Assembly: GCA_016872125.1 (NCBI GenBank)
Contig: VHBD01000018.1
Coordinates: 1 to 16,094, forward strand
Direction of reading: 5' to 3'
Source of the DNA: Sphingomonadales bacterium
GTDB lineage: Bacteria; Bacteroidota; Bacteroidia; UBA7662
DNA: 16,094 bases
Shown: one piece after another, positions 6,827-14,316 of the stretch
How the letters are laid out: each line of letters begins with the position of its first letter
Position numbering within the stretch: the first letter of the stretch is position 1
The notes under the pieces: generated by a model
What the model was told of the DNA's origin: nothing
What the model saw: the letters and a program-made list of their open reading frames with translations, nothing else
Database searches by the model: none
Made by a program: the position numbers and the translations under genes

Positions 6827-7515
6827 GCGATGGGATATTTCTCGGTAAGTTCAAGGGTATCACCAACCATAAATTCCAATTCCGTGAGCTGCCTTTCTAC
6901 CTTGACGGTGAAATAGTTGTAGGCTAAGTAGGCGAGGATTCCGACCATCAAACCTGCAGCCGTCGTGACCATAGCCTCGTAAATTCCGCCCGATAATTTA
7001 GATGGATCGATGGATGCCCCTGATATGGACATCTGATAAAAGGCGCGGATCATTCCTGTTACGGTGCCCAAGAATCCAACCATGGGGGCAGCACCGGATA
7101 CGGTGGCCATCATTGCAAGGTTCTTCTCGTAGTGCACCGATTCTTTTTTGCCGTAATAATCCATGTGCTCACGCATTGACTCTATGGAGAGAGTCGGCCT
7201 TTTCTCGAACATTTGAAGGTACAATCGAGCCAGGGGTAAATCAGATCGTTTGCAGGTTTCGATGGCTTGAGCACCCTGACCGGCTTTGATATAGACTTGG
7301 ATATCCCGATGCAAAGCATCCAATCCCCGACGATATCGCTTGAGGGTCATGGAGCGCTCCACCATGAGGTATACCGTTAAAATGGAAAAGGCCAGAAGCG
7401 GAATCATGAATGGACCCCCCTTGAGGGCAAGGTCCAGCACATTGAGGGATGCAGGAGGGGTAGGGGTCTCCATTTGAAGCCTCAGGGGCAGGGTTAACAT
7501 AAAAACGTAGGTCAT
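6823..7515 (-). CDS. exbB: ExbB/TolQ/MotA family proton channel
   Basis: With the ATG at 7515 the protein has 230 residues. It shows three membrane helices: about 35-53 (PFMIPLLAFSILTVYLMVE), about 133-157 and about 181-202. The cytoplasmic loop between the first and second is long, as in ExbB. GFLGTVTGMIRAF (147-159) and the T184-T185 pair in MVTTAAGLMVG line the proton path in this family. The frame is open back to 7587, but only to a TTG, and the extra 24 residues do not look like family sequence, so ATG 7515 is preferred. The short hydrophobic lead MTYVFMLTLPLRLQ before LNVLDLALKGGP resembles the leaders of other Bacteroidota ExbB proteins. It heads the exbB-exbD-tonB-folC-rnhA cluster and is divergent from gyrA. 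TolQ cannot be strictly excluded. Confidence 0.93.
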   Translation of the reverse strand: MTYVFMLTLPLRLQMETPTPPASLNVLDLALKGGPFMIPLLAFSILTVYLMVERSMTLKRYRRGLDALHRDIQVYIKAGQGAQAIETCKRSDLPLARLYLQMFEKRPTLSIESMREHMDYYGKKESVHYEKNLAMMATVSGAAPMVGFLGTVTGMIRAFYQMSISGASIDPSKLSGGIYEAMVTTAAGLMVGILAYLAYNYFTVKVERQLTELEFMVGDTLELTEKYPIA

Positions 7516-7619
7516 GGAAGAGGATGCGAATGGTGATTGGGTTTGCGAAAGAAAAATCAGCGGATTTCCAATGCTTTTTAACGCCAAATTAGTCCAAAAA
7601 TGTTCGAGTCGTGGATTAA

Positions 7620-7676
7620 GGGGTCAATTGAACCTAATAATCGATTTTCTTATCAAGAATTGGATATTTTGACCCC
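7620..7676. repeat. 8-bp inverted repeat in the exbB-gyrA divergent gap
   Basis: GGGGTCAA at 7620-7627 and its exact reverse complement TTGACCCC at 7669-7676 flank 41 bases. The right arm ends on the first base of a minus-strand TATTTTTG box. This could be a split operator for the exbB promoter or for both genes, but an 8-bp pair in a gap of this size has a fair chance of arising by accident. Seen directly; function is inference. Confidence 0.35.
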
Positions 7677-7683
7677 AAAAATA
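7676..7683 (-). promoter_or_regulatory. Possible Bacteroidota-type -7 box for the exbB cluster
   Basis: On the minus strand these bases read TATTTTTG, an exact fit to the Bacteroidota -7 consensus TAnnTTTG. A TTTG lies 15 bases upstream (minus-strand sense), somewhat closer than the usual -33 spacing, so the match is incomplete. It would give a leader of about 150 bases before the exbB ATG. The rest of the 223-base gap (7516-7738) is AT-rich. No clear promoter was seen for gyrA; TATTTTG at 7708-7714 is one base short of the consensus. Confidence 0.3.
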
Positions 7684-7738
7684 GCCCTAATTGTCGCTCA
7701 AATGCCGTATTTTGTAGCGATAAAGTCAAAGTCCATCC

Positions 7739-10249
7739 ATGTCCGAAACGTCGAAAATTATACCCATTCTCATTGAGGAAGAAATGAAATCCGCCTACAT
7801 CGATTATTCGATGTCGGTTATCGTTTCCAGAGCTCTACCCGATGTTCGAGATGGGTTAAAACCTGTTCACCGTAGGGTGCTGTTTGGGATGAACGAGCTG
7901 GGGCTTTCCTACAACAAGCCCTACAAGAAATCTGCCCGTATTGTCGGTGAGGTCTTGGGTAAATACCATCCCCACGGCGATTCTTCGGTTTACGATACCA
8001 TGGTCCGCATGGCCCAACCTTGGTCCATGCGCTATCCTTTGGTGGATGGACAGGGTAATTTTGGATCGGTGGATGGAGATAGCCCTGCGGCTATGCGTTA
8101 TACCGAAGCTCGTTTGACCAGACTCGCCGAAGAAATGCTGGCAGACATTGAGAAAGAAACAGTTGATTTTCAGCTCAATTTCGATGATTCATTGGAGGAA
8201 CCCACGGTTATGCCCTGCAAATTCCCCAATTTGCTCATGAACGGTTCTGCCGGTATTGCAGTGGGGATGGCGACCAACATGGCGCCACATAATCTGTCCG
8301 AGATTATCGATGGCATCCATGCTTACATCGACAACAGAGAAATTCCTTGCGATGCCCTTCTGCAATACGTCAAAGCCCCGGACTTTCCAACAGGGGGTAT
8401 TCTGTATGGTTACGGAGGGATTCGGGAAGCGCTGCTGACCGGCAGGGGTAGGGTAGTGATTCGAGCCAAAGCCTCCATCGAGGTTCTGGATAGCGGGCGT
8501 GAACGAATTATTATCACCGAAATCCCGTATTTGGTCAACAAAGCGGATATGCTACAGAAGACCGGTGATCTGGTCAACGAAAAGAAATTAGAAGGCATCT
8601 CCGAAATCCGCGACGAATCGGATCGCGACGGTATGCGTATCGTTTACGAAATACGCAAAGACGCGATGGCCTCTGTCGTGCTCAACCACTTGTACAAATA
8701 CACCTCCCTGCAGAGTTCATTTTCGGTCAACAACATTGCCTTGGTCAAAGGCAGGCCTCAGGCCTTGAACCTCTTGGACATGATCCGGCATTTTGTGGAT
8801 CATCGGCACGAGGTTGTCTTGCGACGAACACGCTATGAATTGGCTGAAGCGGAACGAAAAGCACATATCCTGGAGGGTTACCTCATCGCGCTGGATCATT
8901 TGGATGAAATTATCGCCTTGATTCGGGCGTCTTCAACCCCCGATATTGCGAAGGAAGGCTTGGTATCGCAATTTGGTTTGAGTGAAATTCAGGCCAAGGC
9001 CATCCTTGAGTTGCGCTTGCAGCGGCTTACCGGAATGGAGCGTGACAAAATCCGCCAAGAATACGCAGAGATTATGGCCCTGATTGCCAGGCTCAAGGCG
9101 ATCATCTCCGACGAAGGACTGCGCATGCAAATTATCAAAGACGAACTCACAGAAATAAAGGATAAATTCGGAGACGCCCGCCGCTCCGAAATTGTCTATG
9201 CTGCCGATGATTTCCGGATGGAAGATATGATCGAAGAAGAGGATGTAGTAGTTACCGTTTCCCACATGGGGTATATCAAACGCACCCCTGTCGCAGAATA
9301 CCGTGTCCAGCATCGTGGAGGCCGTGGGGCCATGGGAGGCGCCACCCGTGATGAAGATTTCATCGAGCATATGATCGTGGCCTCTACCCACCATTACATG
9401 TTGTTGTTTACTGAACGCGGTCGATGTTTTTGGATGAAAGTTTACGAAATTCCAGAAGGTGCCAAAAACACCAAGGGCAGAGCTGTCCAGAATCTGTTAC
9501 AAATCCCCTCGGATGACAAAATCCGGGCTTATATCACGGTTCAAAGTTTGGATGACCGAGCCTATCTGGAAAATAATTTTATTGTCTTCTGCACCCGCAG
9601 CGGTATTATCAAGAAAACCACTTTGGAGGCCTACAGTCGTCCTAGGGCCAACGGAATCAACGCAATCTCCGTCAATGATGGGGACCAATTGCTAGAGGCG
9701 AAGTTGACCGATGGGCAGTCTGAAATTATCATGGCAGTAAGTTCTGGTCGGGCAATCCGTTTTCCGGAGTCCAAGGTTAGACCCATGGGCCGAAATGCAA
9801 CCGGTGTGAAGGGGATTACCTGCGATGAATCCATTGAGGAAGTAATCGGGATGGTCTGCGTTCAGCAGGCATCCACCACCTTGCTGGTGGTTTCTGAAAA
9901 TGGCTACGGTAAACGTTCTGAAATGGAGGATTATCGGGTGACCAACCGCGGCGGTAAAGGAGTCCGAACTCTTAACATTACCGACAAAACCGGTAAACTC
10001 GTCGCCTTGCAAGCGGTGGAGGACAGCGATGATTTGATGATCATCAACAAAAGCGGTGTCGCAATACGTATCGGCGTTGAATCCCTGAGAGTCATGGGTC
10101 GTGCCACCCAGGGTGTGCGCTTGATTCGTCTAGATGGCGATGACCAAATTGCCTCTGTTGCCAGAGTCGCAAAAGACGAATCCACTGAATCCGAAAGTGT
10201 CGCTCCTCCGGGTCAAGAGGGAACAGGCTTCGGAAGCTCCGAGGATTAA
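7739..10249 (+). CDS. gyrA: DNA gyrase subunit A
   Basis: The 836-residue breakage-reunion subunit of gyrase, which with GyrB introduces negative supercoils using ATP. The N-terminal half is classic: SYIDYSMSVIVSRALPD-like block (19-35), HPHGDSSVYDTMVRMAQ (77-93) and RYTEARL, where Y121 is the DNA-linking tyrosine. The quinolone-resistance positions equivalent to E. coli S83 and D87 are S82 and D86, the sensitive-type residues. The C-terminal beta-pinwheel (about 510-810) holds two GyrA-box-like motifs: QHRGGRG (524-530) and TNRGGKG (735-741), the latter nearer the QRRGGKG consensus. A Ser/Glu/Asp-rich tail (about 813-836) ends the protein. GyrA rather than ParC is preferred because of these boxes and the overall length. 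ATG 7739 is the first start and gives the usual MSE...IIPI N-terminus. A secreted TPR gene follows after 92 bases. Confidence 0.97.
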   Translation: MSETSKIIPILIEEEMKSAYIDYSMSVIVSRALPDVRDGLKPVHRRVLFGMNELGLSYNKPYKKSARIVGEVLGKYHPHGDSSVYDTMVRMAQPWSMRYPLVDGQGNFGSVDGDSPAAMRYTEARLTRLAEEMLADIEKETVDFQLNFDDSLEEPTVMPCKFPNLLMNGSAGIAVGMATNMAPHNLSEIIDGIHAYIDNREIPCDALLQYVKAPDFPTGGILYGYGGIREALLTGRGRVVIRAKASIEVLDSGRERIIITEIPYLVNKADMLQKTGDLVNEKKLEGISEIRDESDRDGMRIVYEIRKDAMASVVLNHLYKYTSLQSSFSVNNIALVKGRPQALNLLDMIRHFVDHRHEVVLRRTRYELAEAERKAHILEGYLIALDHLDEIIALIRASSTPDIAKEGLVSQFGLSEIQAKAILELRLQRLTGMERDKIRQEYAEIMALIARLKAIISDEGLRMQIIKDELTEIKDKFGDARRSEIVYAADDFRMEDMIEEEDVVVTVSHMGYIKRTPVAEYRVQHRGGRGAMGGATRDEDFIEHMIVASTHHYMLLFTERGRCFWMKVYEIPEGAKNTKGRAVQNLLQIPSDDKIRAYITVQSLDDRAYLENNFIVFCTRSGIIKKTTLEAYSRPRANGINAISVNDGDQLLEAKLTDGQSEIIMAVSSGRAIRFPESKVRPMGRNATGVKGITCDESIEEVIGMVCVQQASTTLLVVSENGYGKRSEMEDYRVTNRGGKGVRTLNITDKTGKLVALQAVEDSDDLMIINKSGVAIRIGVESLRVMGRATQGVRLIRLDGDDQIASVARVAKDESTESESVAPPGQEGTGFGSSED

Positions 10250-10273
10250 GGATAACAAACCCATGAATCCCCC

Positions 10274-10307
10274 TTGAAAATTCATTAATCCCCATTGATT
10301 AGATTTA
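10274..10307 (+). promoter_or_regulatory. Possible Bacteroidota-type promoter before the TPR gene
   Basis: TTG at 10274-10276 and TAGATTTA at 10300-10307 are 23 bases apart. This resembles the -33 TTG and -7 TAnnTTTG of Bacteroidota promoters, with the last base of the -7 box mismatched. A start site about 7 bases downstream would leave a leader of roughly 28 bases before the ATG at 10342. The TTCAAT pair in tandem at 10327-10338 falls inside that leader. Plausible but weak. Confidence 0.27.
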
Positions 10308-10341
10308 GTAATATCGCTTCATAACATTCAATTTCAATCAA

Positions 10342-11487
10342 ATGAAATCCATCCTTCTCACTCTTGCTATGGTGTGTTCCTTGATAACTGCCATGGCCCA
10401 ACCCAACAAGGTCCAAAGTGCTATTATCTATATTCGATACGGTGAATACGATAAGGCCAAACAGTCCATTGATGAGGCTATCATGCATCCCAAAACTCAA
10501 AACTCTGCCAAAGCTTGGTTTTATAGGGGTGAGGTGTATTTGGGGATTTACGGGGATACTGCATGGGCTCCCAAATTCCCTGAAGCCTTGGATATAGCCT
10601 GGGAATCCTATCGTCGATGCATTGAATTGGACACCAAAAATGACCACCGCGATGATGCATCCAAGAAGGTACTCAACATACAAGCGGGATTTTACAACGA
10701 AGGTGTGGACGCCTACGTGAATAAAGATTATTCTGGAGCCCTATATCGTTTCGAACAACTTCTGAGCGTAAGTCCTCAGGATACCTCGGTTTTGTTCAAT
10801 GCGGCATTGACCTGTGGAAAAATGAACGAGAACGCCAAGGCCAAGGAATATTGGCAGGCATTGCTCACACACGGCTACAATAAACCCGGTGTATTCGTTG
10901 AACTGGCAAGACTATCCAAAATCGCCGGTGATACCGCAGCCGCCTTGACCTATTTGCAGCAGGGTAGAACCGCGTATCCCAACGACATCGGACTGGTTAT
11001 CGATGAGCTCAATATTTACCTCATTCAGGGCAAGCAAGAAATGGCCATCGAGAAATTAACTGCGGCAATTACCTTGGATCCATCGAATGTTAATTTGTAT
11101 TTCGCTCGCGGTACGGCTTATGATAACACCAAAAAATCAGATCTCGCAGAGGCCGATTACAAAAAAGCGATCGAGCTCAAAGCTGATTATTTTGACCCCT
11201 ACTACAATCTAGGGGCCATGTACTTCAATGCCGCGGCGGAAATCGCCAACCAAGCGGATAAAATCCCCTTCTCCAAACAAAAAGAATTCGAAGCCGCAGA
11301 TGCCAAAGCCAAGGCTGCCTTCGAAAAAGCAAGGCCTGTTCTTGAAAAGGCACACGAATTGCAACCTGATGATAACAACACCATGATTTCTCTGCAACAA
11401 TTGTATGCTCGCCTCAAAATGAACGACATGATGTTGGAAATGAAAAAGAAGCGGGAGGGTGCCAAGAGCCAAGGTACCAAGCCATAG
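10342..11487 (+). CDS. Exported tetratricopeptide repeat protein
   Basis: A 381-residue protein with a clean signal peptide (MKSILLTLAMVCSLITAMAQ, cleaved after about residue 19 or 20) and no lipobox cysteine at the site. The rest is helical TPR repeats: about 22-50, 56-98 (longer inter-helix loop), 116-146, 148-178, 182-213, 216-247, 250-281 and 284-onward, the clearest being NLYFARGTAYDN...AEADYKKAIELK (251-280) and YFDPYYNLGAMYFNAA (283-298). An Ala/Lys/Glu-rich helix (about 312-343) and a basic tail end it. TPRs are protein-binding scaffolds, so no enzyme activity is expected. It probably acts in the periplasm or on the outer membrane. It lies 92 bases after gyrA, a placement I associate with other Bacteroidota; the reason is unknown. 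Confidence 0.9.
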   Translation: MKSILLTLAMVCSLITAMAQPNKVQSAIIYIRYGEYDKAKQSIDEAIMHPKTQNSAKAWFYRGEVYLGIYGDTAWAPKFPEALDIAWESYRRCIELDTKNDHRDDASKKVLNIQAGFYNEGVDAYVNKDYSGALYRFEQLLSVSPQDTSVLFNAALTCGKMNENAKAKEYWQALLTHGYNKPGVFVELARLSKIAGDTAAALTYLQQGRTAYPNDIGLVIDELNIYLIQGKQEMAIEKLTAAITLDPSNVNLYFARGTAYDNTKKSDLAEADYKKAIELKADYFDPYYNLGAMYFNAAAEIANQADKIPFSKQKEFEAADAKAKAAFEKARPVLEKAHELQPDDNNTMISLQQLYARLKMNDMMLEMKKKREGAKSQGTKP

Positions 11488-11504
11488 TTTTCCAGTCTTG
11501 GAGG

Positions 11505-12860
11505 GTGCTCTCTCGAAATTTACCACTTCCATTTCTTGAAAGGCTGCGGGTCGAATTTGGGTCAGCAGCCGAAGATCTGATTGACGAACTTTATTCTACC
11601 GAGCCTGCTCCCAGGACGCTTAGGGTTTTGGACGAAATCGACCCCCGAGAAATGAGGGGCTTCGAAAGCATTGGGGTCGTTCCATGGTGCCCAGCGGCGC
11701 AGTGGTTCCATCGAAAACGAGAGGACGAGTCACATCCCATTCATTTTTATCCCGGATATCAGGCAGGGGCCTGGCATGTACAAGAGGCCTCGGGCCTTCT
11801 CTTGGATTTTCTTCTATCAAAATTACGCGCATCAGGTTTGGCAATGAATCTGATCTTGGATGCTTGTGCCGCACCCGGTGGTAAGACCCTCACGTTGCTT
11901 CAACACTTAGCTCCAGAAGGCTTGCTCGTCGCATCGGAACCCCAACAAGACCGCTTGGAAACCTTGCTGGAAACGGTATCAAGGACCGGGTCATCTCAAG
12001 TGATCGTCACCAATGCGGATGCCACCGAGTGGGGAAAAGTTCCCAACCTATGGGATGGAATTTTGGTGGATATTCCCTGCAGCGGAGAGGGTATGTTTCG
12101 CAAAAACCAAGAGGCGATCAAGGACTGGTCCTTGGGCAAATGCGAGGCTTGTTCACAAATCCAACAGCCTATTCTGGCCTCTTTGATTCAAAGCTTACGT
12201 CCAGGTGGATGGATGATTTACTGCACGTGCACCTTTGGTTTCTCCGAAAATACAGCGATGATAAGGCCTTGGATCTCAAGCGGTGTTATGGAGTTAATGG
12301 AGCTGCAAATCCCTGATGAATGGGGATTTATCTCGGCTTCGGCCATCGACAAGGAATGGCCGGCAGGGAGTTCCGCATGGTGGGCCCTTCCGGGTAAGGT
12401 CGCAGGAGAGGGTTTTTTCTGCGCTGTGATGAGAAAGGCCCAAGAGAAAGTGAATTTACCTTACGAGTCTGTTGCCATGAACATCCATTCTATTACGACG
12501 ATAGAAGAAAGAACCGCTTTGCTTAATGCACATTTACCCAAGCATGTGAAGATCATGCGTGACGGCCTATTGCTATGGTCCAAAGAGGGTGTACCCAGTC
12601 AAGATCTCGCCCATGCCTTAGGTCGCCGTCGAACCTTAGCATTGCAGTCCCAACTTGATGCAAAGGGCTTCTTTTATCATGAAATTTCCTTGGAAGAACC
12701 GTTGGTCAGCTGGTACCTCCAGGGTCAGCCGTTGCAAATGGGGGATTTGCGAGACGGATGGAATCTTATGACTTACCGAGGGTTGGGGTTAGGCTGGATG
12801 CACAAGAACGGAGATAAGGTCACCAACTATTTCCCCAAATCTCGAAGGATCAAGCGATGA
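11505..12860 (+). CDS. RsmF-like rRNA/tRNA cytosine-C5 methyltransferase (NOL1/NOP2/Sun family)
   Basis: A 451-residue SAM-dependent m5C methyltransferase. The SAM-binding motif is LDACAAPGGKT (118-128). Both active-site cysteines are visible: C192 in DIPCSGEGMFRKN (189-201) and C242 in YCTCTF (239-244), the nucleophile in this family. YPGYQAGAWHVQEASGL (82-98) precedes the SAM domain as usual. The C-terminal part (about 320-451), ending in GWNLMTYRGLGLGWMHKNGDK and NYFPKSRRIKR, has the look of the RsmF-type accessory RNA-binding domain, so RsmF is favoured over RsmB. The exact target base is unknown. The start is a GTG at 11505 with GGAGGG directly against it; no ATG fits, so the true start is a little uncertain. 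It follows the TPR gene by 17 bases and overlaps coaE tail to tail by 34 bases. Confidence 0.92.
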   Translation: MLSRNLPLPFLERLRVEFGSAAEDLIDELYSTEPAPRTLRVLDEIDPREMRGFESIGVVPWCPAAQWFHRKREDESHPIHFYPGYQAGAWHVQEASGLLLDFLLSKLRASGLAMNLILDACAAPGGKTLTLLQHLAPEGLLVASEPQQDRLETLLETVSRTGSSQVIVTNADATEWGKVPNLWDGILVDIPCSGEGMFRKNQEAIKDWSLGKCEACSQIQQPILASLIQSLRPGGWMIYCTCTFGFSENTAMIRPWISSGVMELMELQIPDEWGFISASAIDKEWPAGSSAWWALPGKVAGEGFFCAVMRKAQEKVNLPYESVAMNIHSITTIEERTALLNAHLPKHVKIMRDGLLLWSKEGVPSQDLAHALGRRRTLALQSQLDAKGFFYHEISLEEPLVSWYLQGQPLQMGDLRDGWNLMTYRGLGLGWMHKNGDKVTNYFPKSRRIKR

Positions 12861-13423
12861 ATACCAATCACCTGCTCAATTAAGGAGTGGGTGCCGTTGT
12901 TGATAATGCTGTAGCTGCAGTGGGGGCTTAGTTGTTCTTCGCTCCATTGATGTTTGAGTCGATCCAAGATCTCTGAATCCGACCACCCGTTGCGCTGGCG
13001 GACACGATCGATGCGCAACTGCTCCGGGGCAGAGACCAAGATATTGCAACGCATCTGCACGGATGAACCGCTTTGCACCAATAGAGCAGCTTCGTGTAAC
13101 GTATAAGGTGCACTTTGCAATGCATCCCATTGCTCAGAATCGGCAGCGACGGCAGGATGAACCAACTTGTTCAAGCCTTGCAGCAGGGACGCATCCTGAA
13201 AAACATGCTTGGCAATGTAAGTTCGGTCAAGCATTCCGTCGTCCCGGTAGGCTCCGGATCCCAAGAGGTTGACGATTGCATTTTGGAGTGGGCCAGGCTC
13301 GCTCATGAGGGTACGAGCTCGTTCATCAGCGTTGTAAACAGGGATGCCCAAATGAGTGAAAATTTCTGCAACCAACGTTTTGCCCGACCCCATATTCCCG
13401 GTCAGGCCGACCCTCTTGTTCAC
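12827..13423 (-). CDS. coaE: Dephospho-CoA kinase
   Basis: A 198-residue P-loop kinase that phosphorylates the 3'-hydroxyl of dephospho-CoA, the last step of coenzyme A synthesis. The P-loop is GNMGSGKT (9-16). YNADERARTLM (30-40) corresponds to the DAD-type substrate motif of CoaE; here the first aspartate is N31, while D33 is kept. The lid-side block with the PEQLRIDRVRQRNGWSDSEI segment and the KHQWSEEQ helix complete the family pattern. Start: GTG at 13423, whose GTGA overlaps the yajC stop by 4 bases; no ATG fits before the P-loop. It is the last gene of the minus-strand run, and its C-terminal codons overlap the methyltransferase gene by 34 bases. Confidence 0.94.
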   Translation of the reverse strand: MNKRVGLTGNMGSGKTLVAEIFTHLGIPVYNADERARTLMSEPGPLQNAIVNLLGSGAYRDDGMLDRTYIAKHVFQDASLLQGLNKLVHPAVAADSEQWDALQSAPYTLHEAALLVQSGSSVQMRCNILVSAPEQLRIDRVRQRNGWSDSEILDRLKHQWSEEQLSPHCSYSIINNGTHSLIEQVIGIHRLILRDLGK

Positions 13424-13758
13424 TTACTTGCCGGAGGATAAGCGTTCAAAGTCGTTTCCTTGGAGATGGCGGAACGCTCTACCTTGAACTTGGCTTGTGA
13501 TTCGGATTCAAGGATGATCCATTCGGGGGAGGTCTCGGCTATTTTACCGTGCATTCCTCCGATGGTCACGACACGGTCGCCTTTTTGGAGATTGTCTCGA
13601 AACTTCCTCTCCTCTTTGGCCTTGACCGATTGAGGGCGAATCATAAAGAAATAGAATACCACAAAAATGGCAGCCCATGGCAACAACTGCATCCAAGGAG
13701 CAGGAGCACCTGCACCGGACGGGGGAGGGGACATTAAGAAGAAAGTAAAGAGGTTCAT
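13420..13758 (-). CDS. yajC: Preprotein translocase subunit YajC
   Basis: A 112-residue inner-membrane protein of the SecDF-YajC complex. It has a short N-terminus, one membrane helix (about 24-40) ending in FFMIRPQ (37-43), the YajC signature, and a small cytoplasmic domain with GDRVVTIGGMHGKI (60-73). The length is normal. The ATG at 13758 is used; a second ATG at codon 9 (MSPPPSGAG) is possible. The 36-base gap before it (13759-13794) is almost pure A/T, which could aid ribosome loading. SecD and SecF are not in the window. It lies between the DUF1573 gene and coaE, and its stop overlaps the coaE GTG. Confidence 0.95.
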   Translation of the reverse strand: MNLFTFFLMSPPPSGAGAPAPWMQLLPWAAIFVVFYFFMIRPQSVKAKEERKFRDNLQKGDRVVTIGGMHGKIAETSPEWIILESESQAKFKVERSAISKETTLNAYPPASK

Positions 13759-13794
13759 AATTAAAGTTTATGAAAAATTTAAAGATTAAAATTT

Positions 13795-14316
13795 TTAGGG
13801 AATGATACTGGCCTTGATTCGTATTTCATTGGTATTGGGAAGGGTGTTGGCAAGCACGGTAACCTGTTTTTCTTGAATTCCGTTTTTGCCTTCAGAATTA
13901 AATAGAACCCTGATAAAACCCTCTCGACCTGGGGGAATGGGTTCTTTGGGAAAGTCGGGGACGGTGCAACCGCAAGATCCGCTGGCATTTTGAATGATCA
14001 AATCACGACGCCCACGATTGACAAAACGGAAAGAATACGAGACCTTTTCCCCTGCTTTAATATCCCCAAAATCGTGTAGTGCTTTGTCAAAAGCCATAAC
14101 GGGTAAGGACTTTTGATCAGTCTGACCATCGGGATCTACCGGCAGATCCACATCCTCTGCATTCAGCTTTCCGGGCTCGCTTTGGTGCTGACAAGCTGTT
14201 CCAAGAAAACCACAAGTGATCCACAAGACCAAACCAAGATTTATCAACTGAGGAATCCTGAATAAAGTAAAAATTTGTTTCAACATTCTATGTGTAATTA
14301 TTTGCATCAATTTCAC
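13795..14316 (-). CDS. DUF1573 domain protein, probable lipoprotein
   Basis: Up to 173 residues. A hydrophobic segment (about 26-40) ends in FLGTAC, where C42 is a likely lipid-modified cysteine; the lipobox is loose (G at -3) but Bacteroidota lipoboxes often are. The mature part is a DUF1573 domain (about 74-172) with HDFGDIKAGEKVSYSFRFVN and the conserved SGSCGCTVP (112-120), followed by PIPPG and IRVLFN strands. The fold is expected to be an Ig-like beta-sandwich of the ASPM-SPD2-Hydin sort; the function is not known. The start is uncertain: a GTG at 14316 overlaps the nusB stop as GTGA, but an ATG at 14307 and another at 14286 are possible, and the 14286 start gives the most normal signal-peptide length. 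It sits between nusB and yajC, a recurring Bacteroidota order. Confidence 0.9.
   Translation of the reverse strand: MKLMQIITHRMLKQIFTLFRIPQLINLGLVLWITCGFLGTACQHQSEPGKLNAEDVDLPVDPDGQTDQKSLPVMAFDKALHDFGDIKAGEKVSYSFRFVNRGRRDLIIQNASGSCGCTVPDFPKEPIPPGREGFIRVLFNSEGKNGIQEKQVTVLANTLPNTNEIRIKASIIP

Noticed and set aside
8933..9394. 153-residue minus-strand ORF inside gyrA
   Set aside because: Shadow of a strongly conserved coding region. No motif and no independent start signal.
7739..10249. Fluoroquinolone-resistance alleles in gyrA
   Set aside because: The two main positions are S82 and D86, equivalent to E. coli S83 and D87 in the sensitive form, so there is no sign of resistance.
10263..10285. 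Possible terminator hairpin after gyrA (ATGAAT ... ATTCAT)
   Set aside because: Only six A/T-rich pairs around an 11-base loop and no T-run follows, so it is not a credible intrinsic terminator.
10285..10683. 132-residue minus-strand ORF over the start of the TPR gene
   Set aside because: The plus frame has a signal peptide and TPR pattern. The minus frame has no recognisable feature.
13030..13423. Loss of function in CoaE because the DAD motif reads NAD
   Set aside because: D33 and the P-loop are intact and the rest of the fold pattern is present. The first position varies in the family as I remember it, so it is not evidence of decay.
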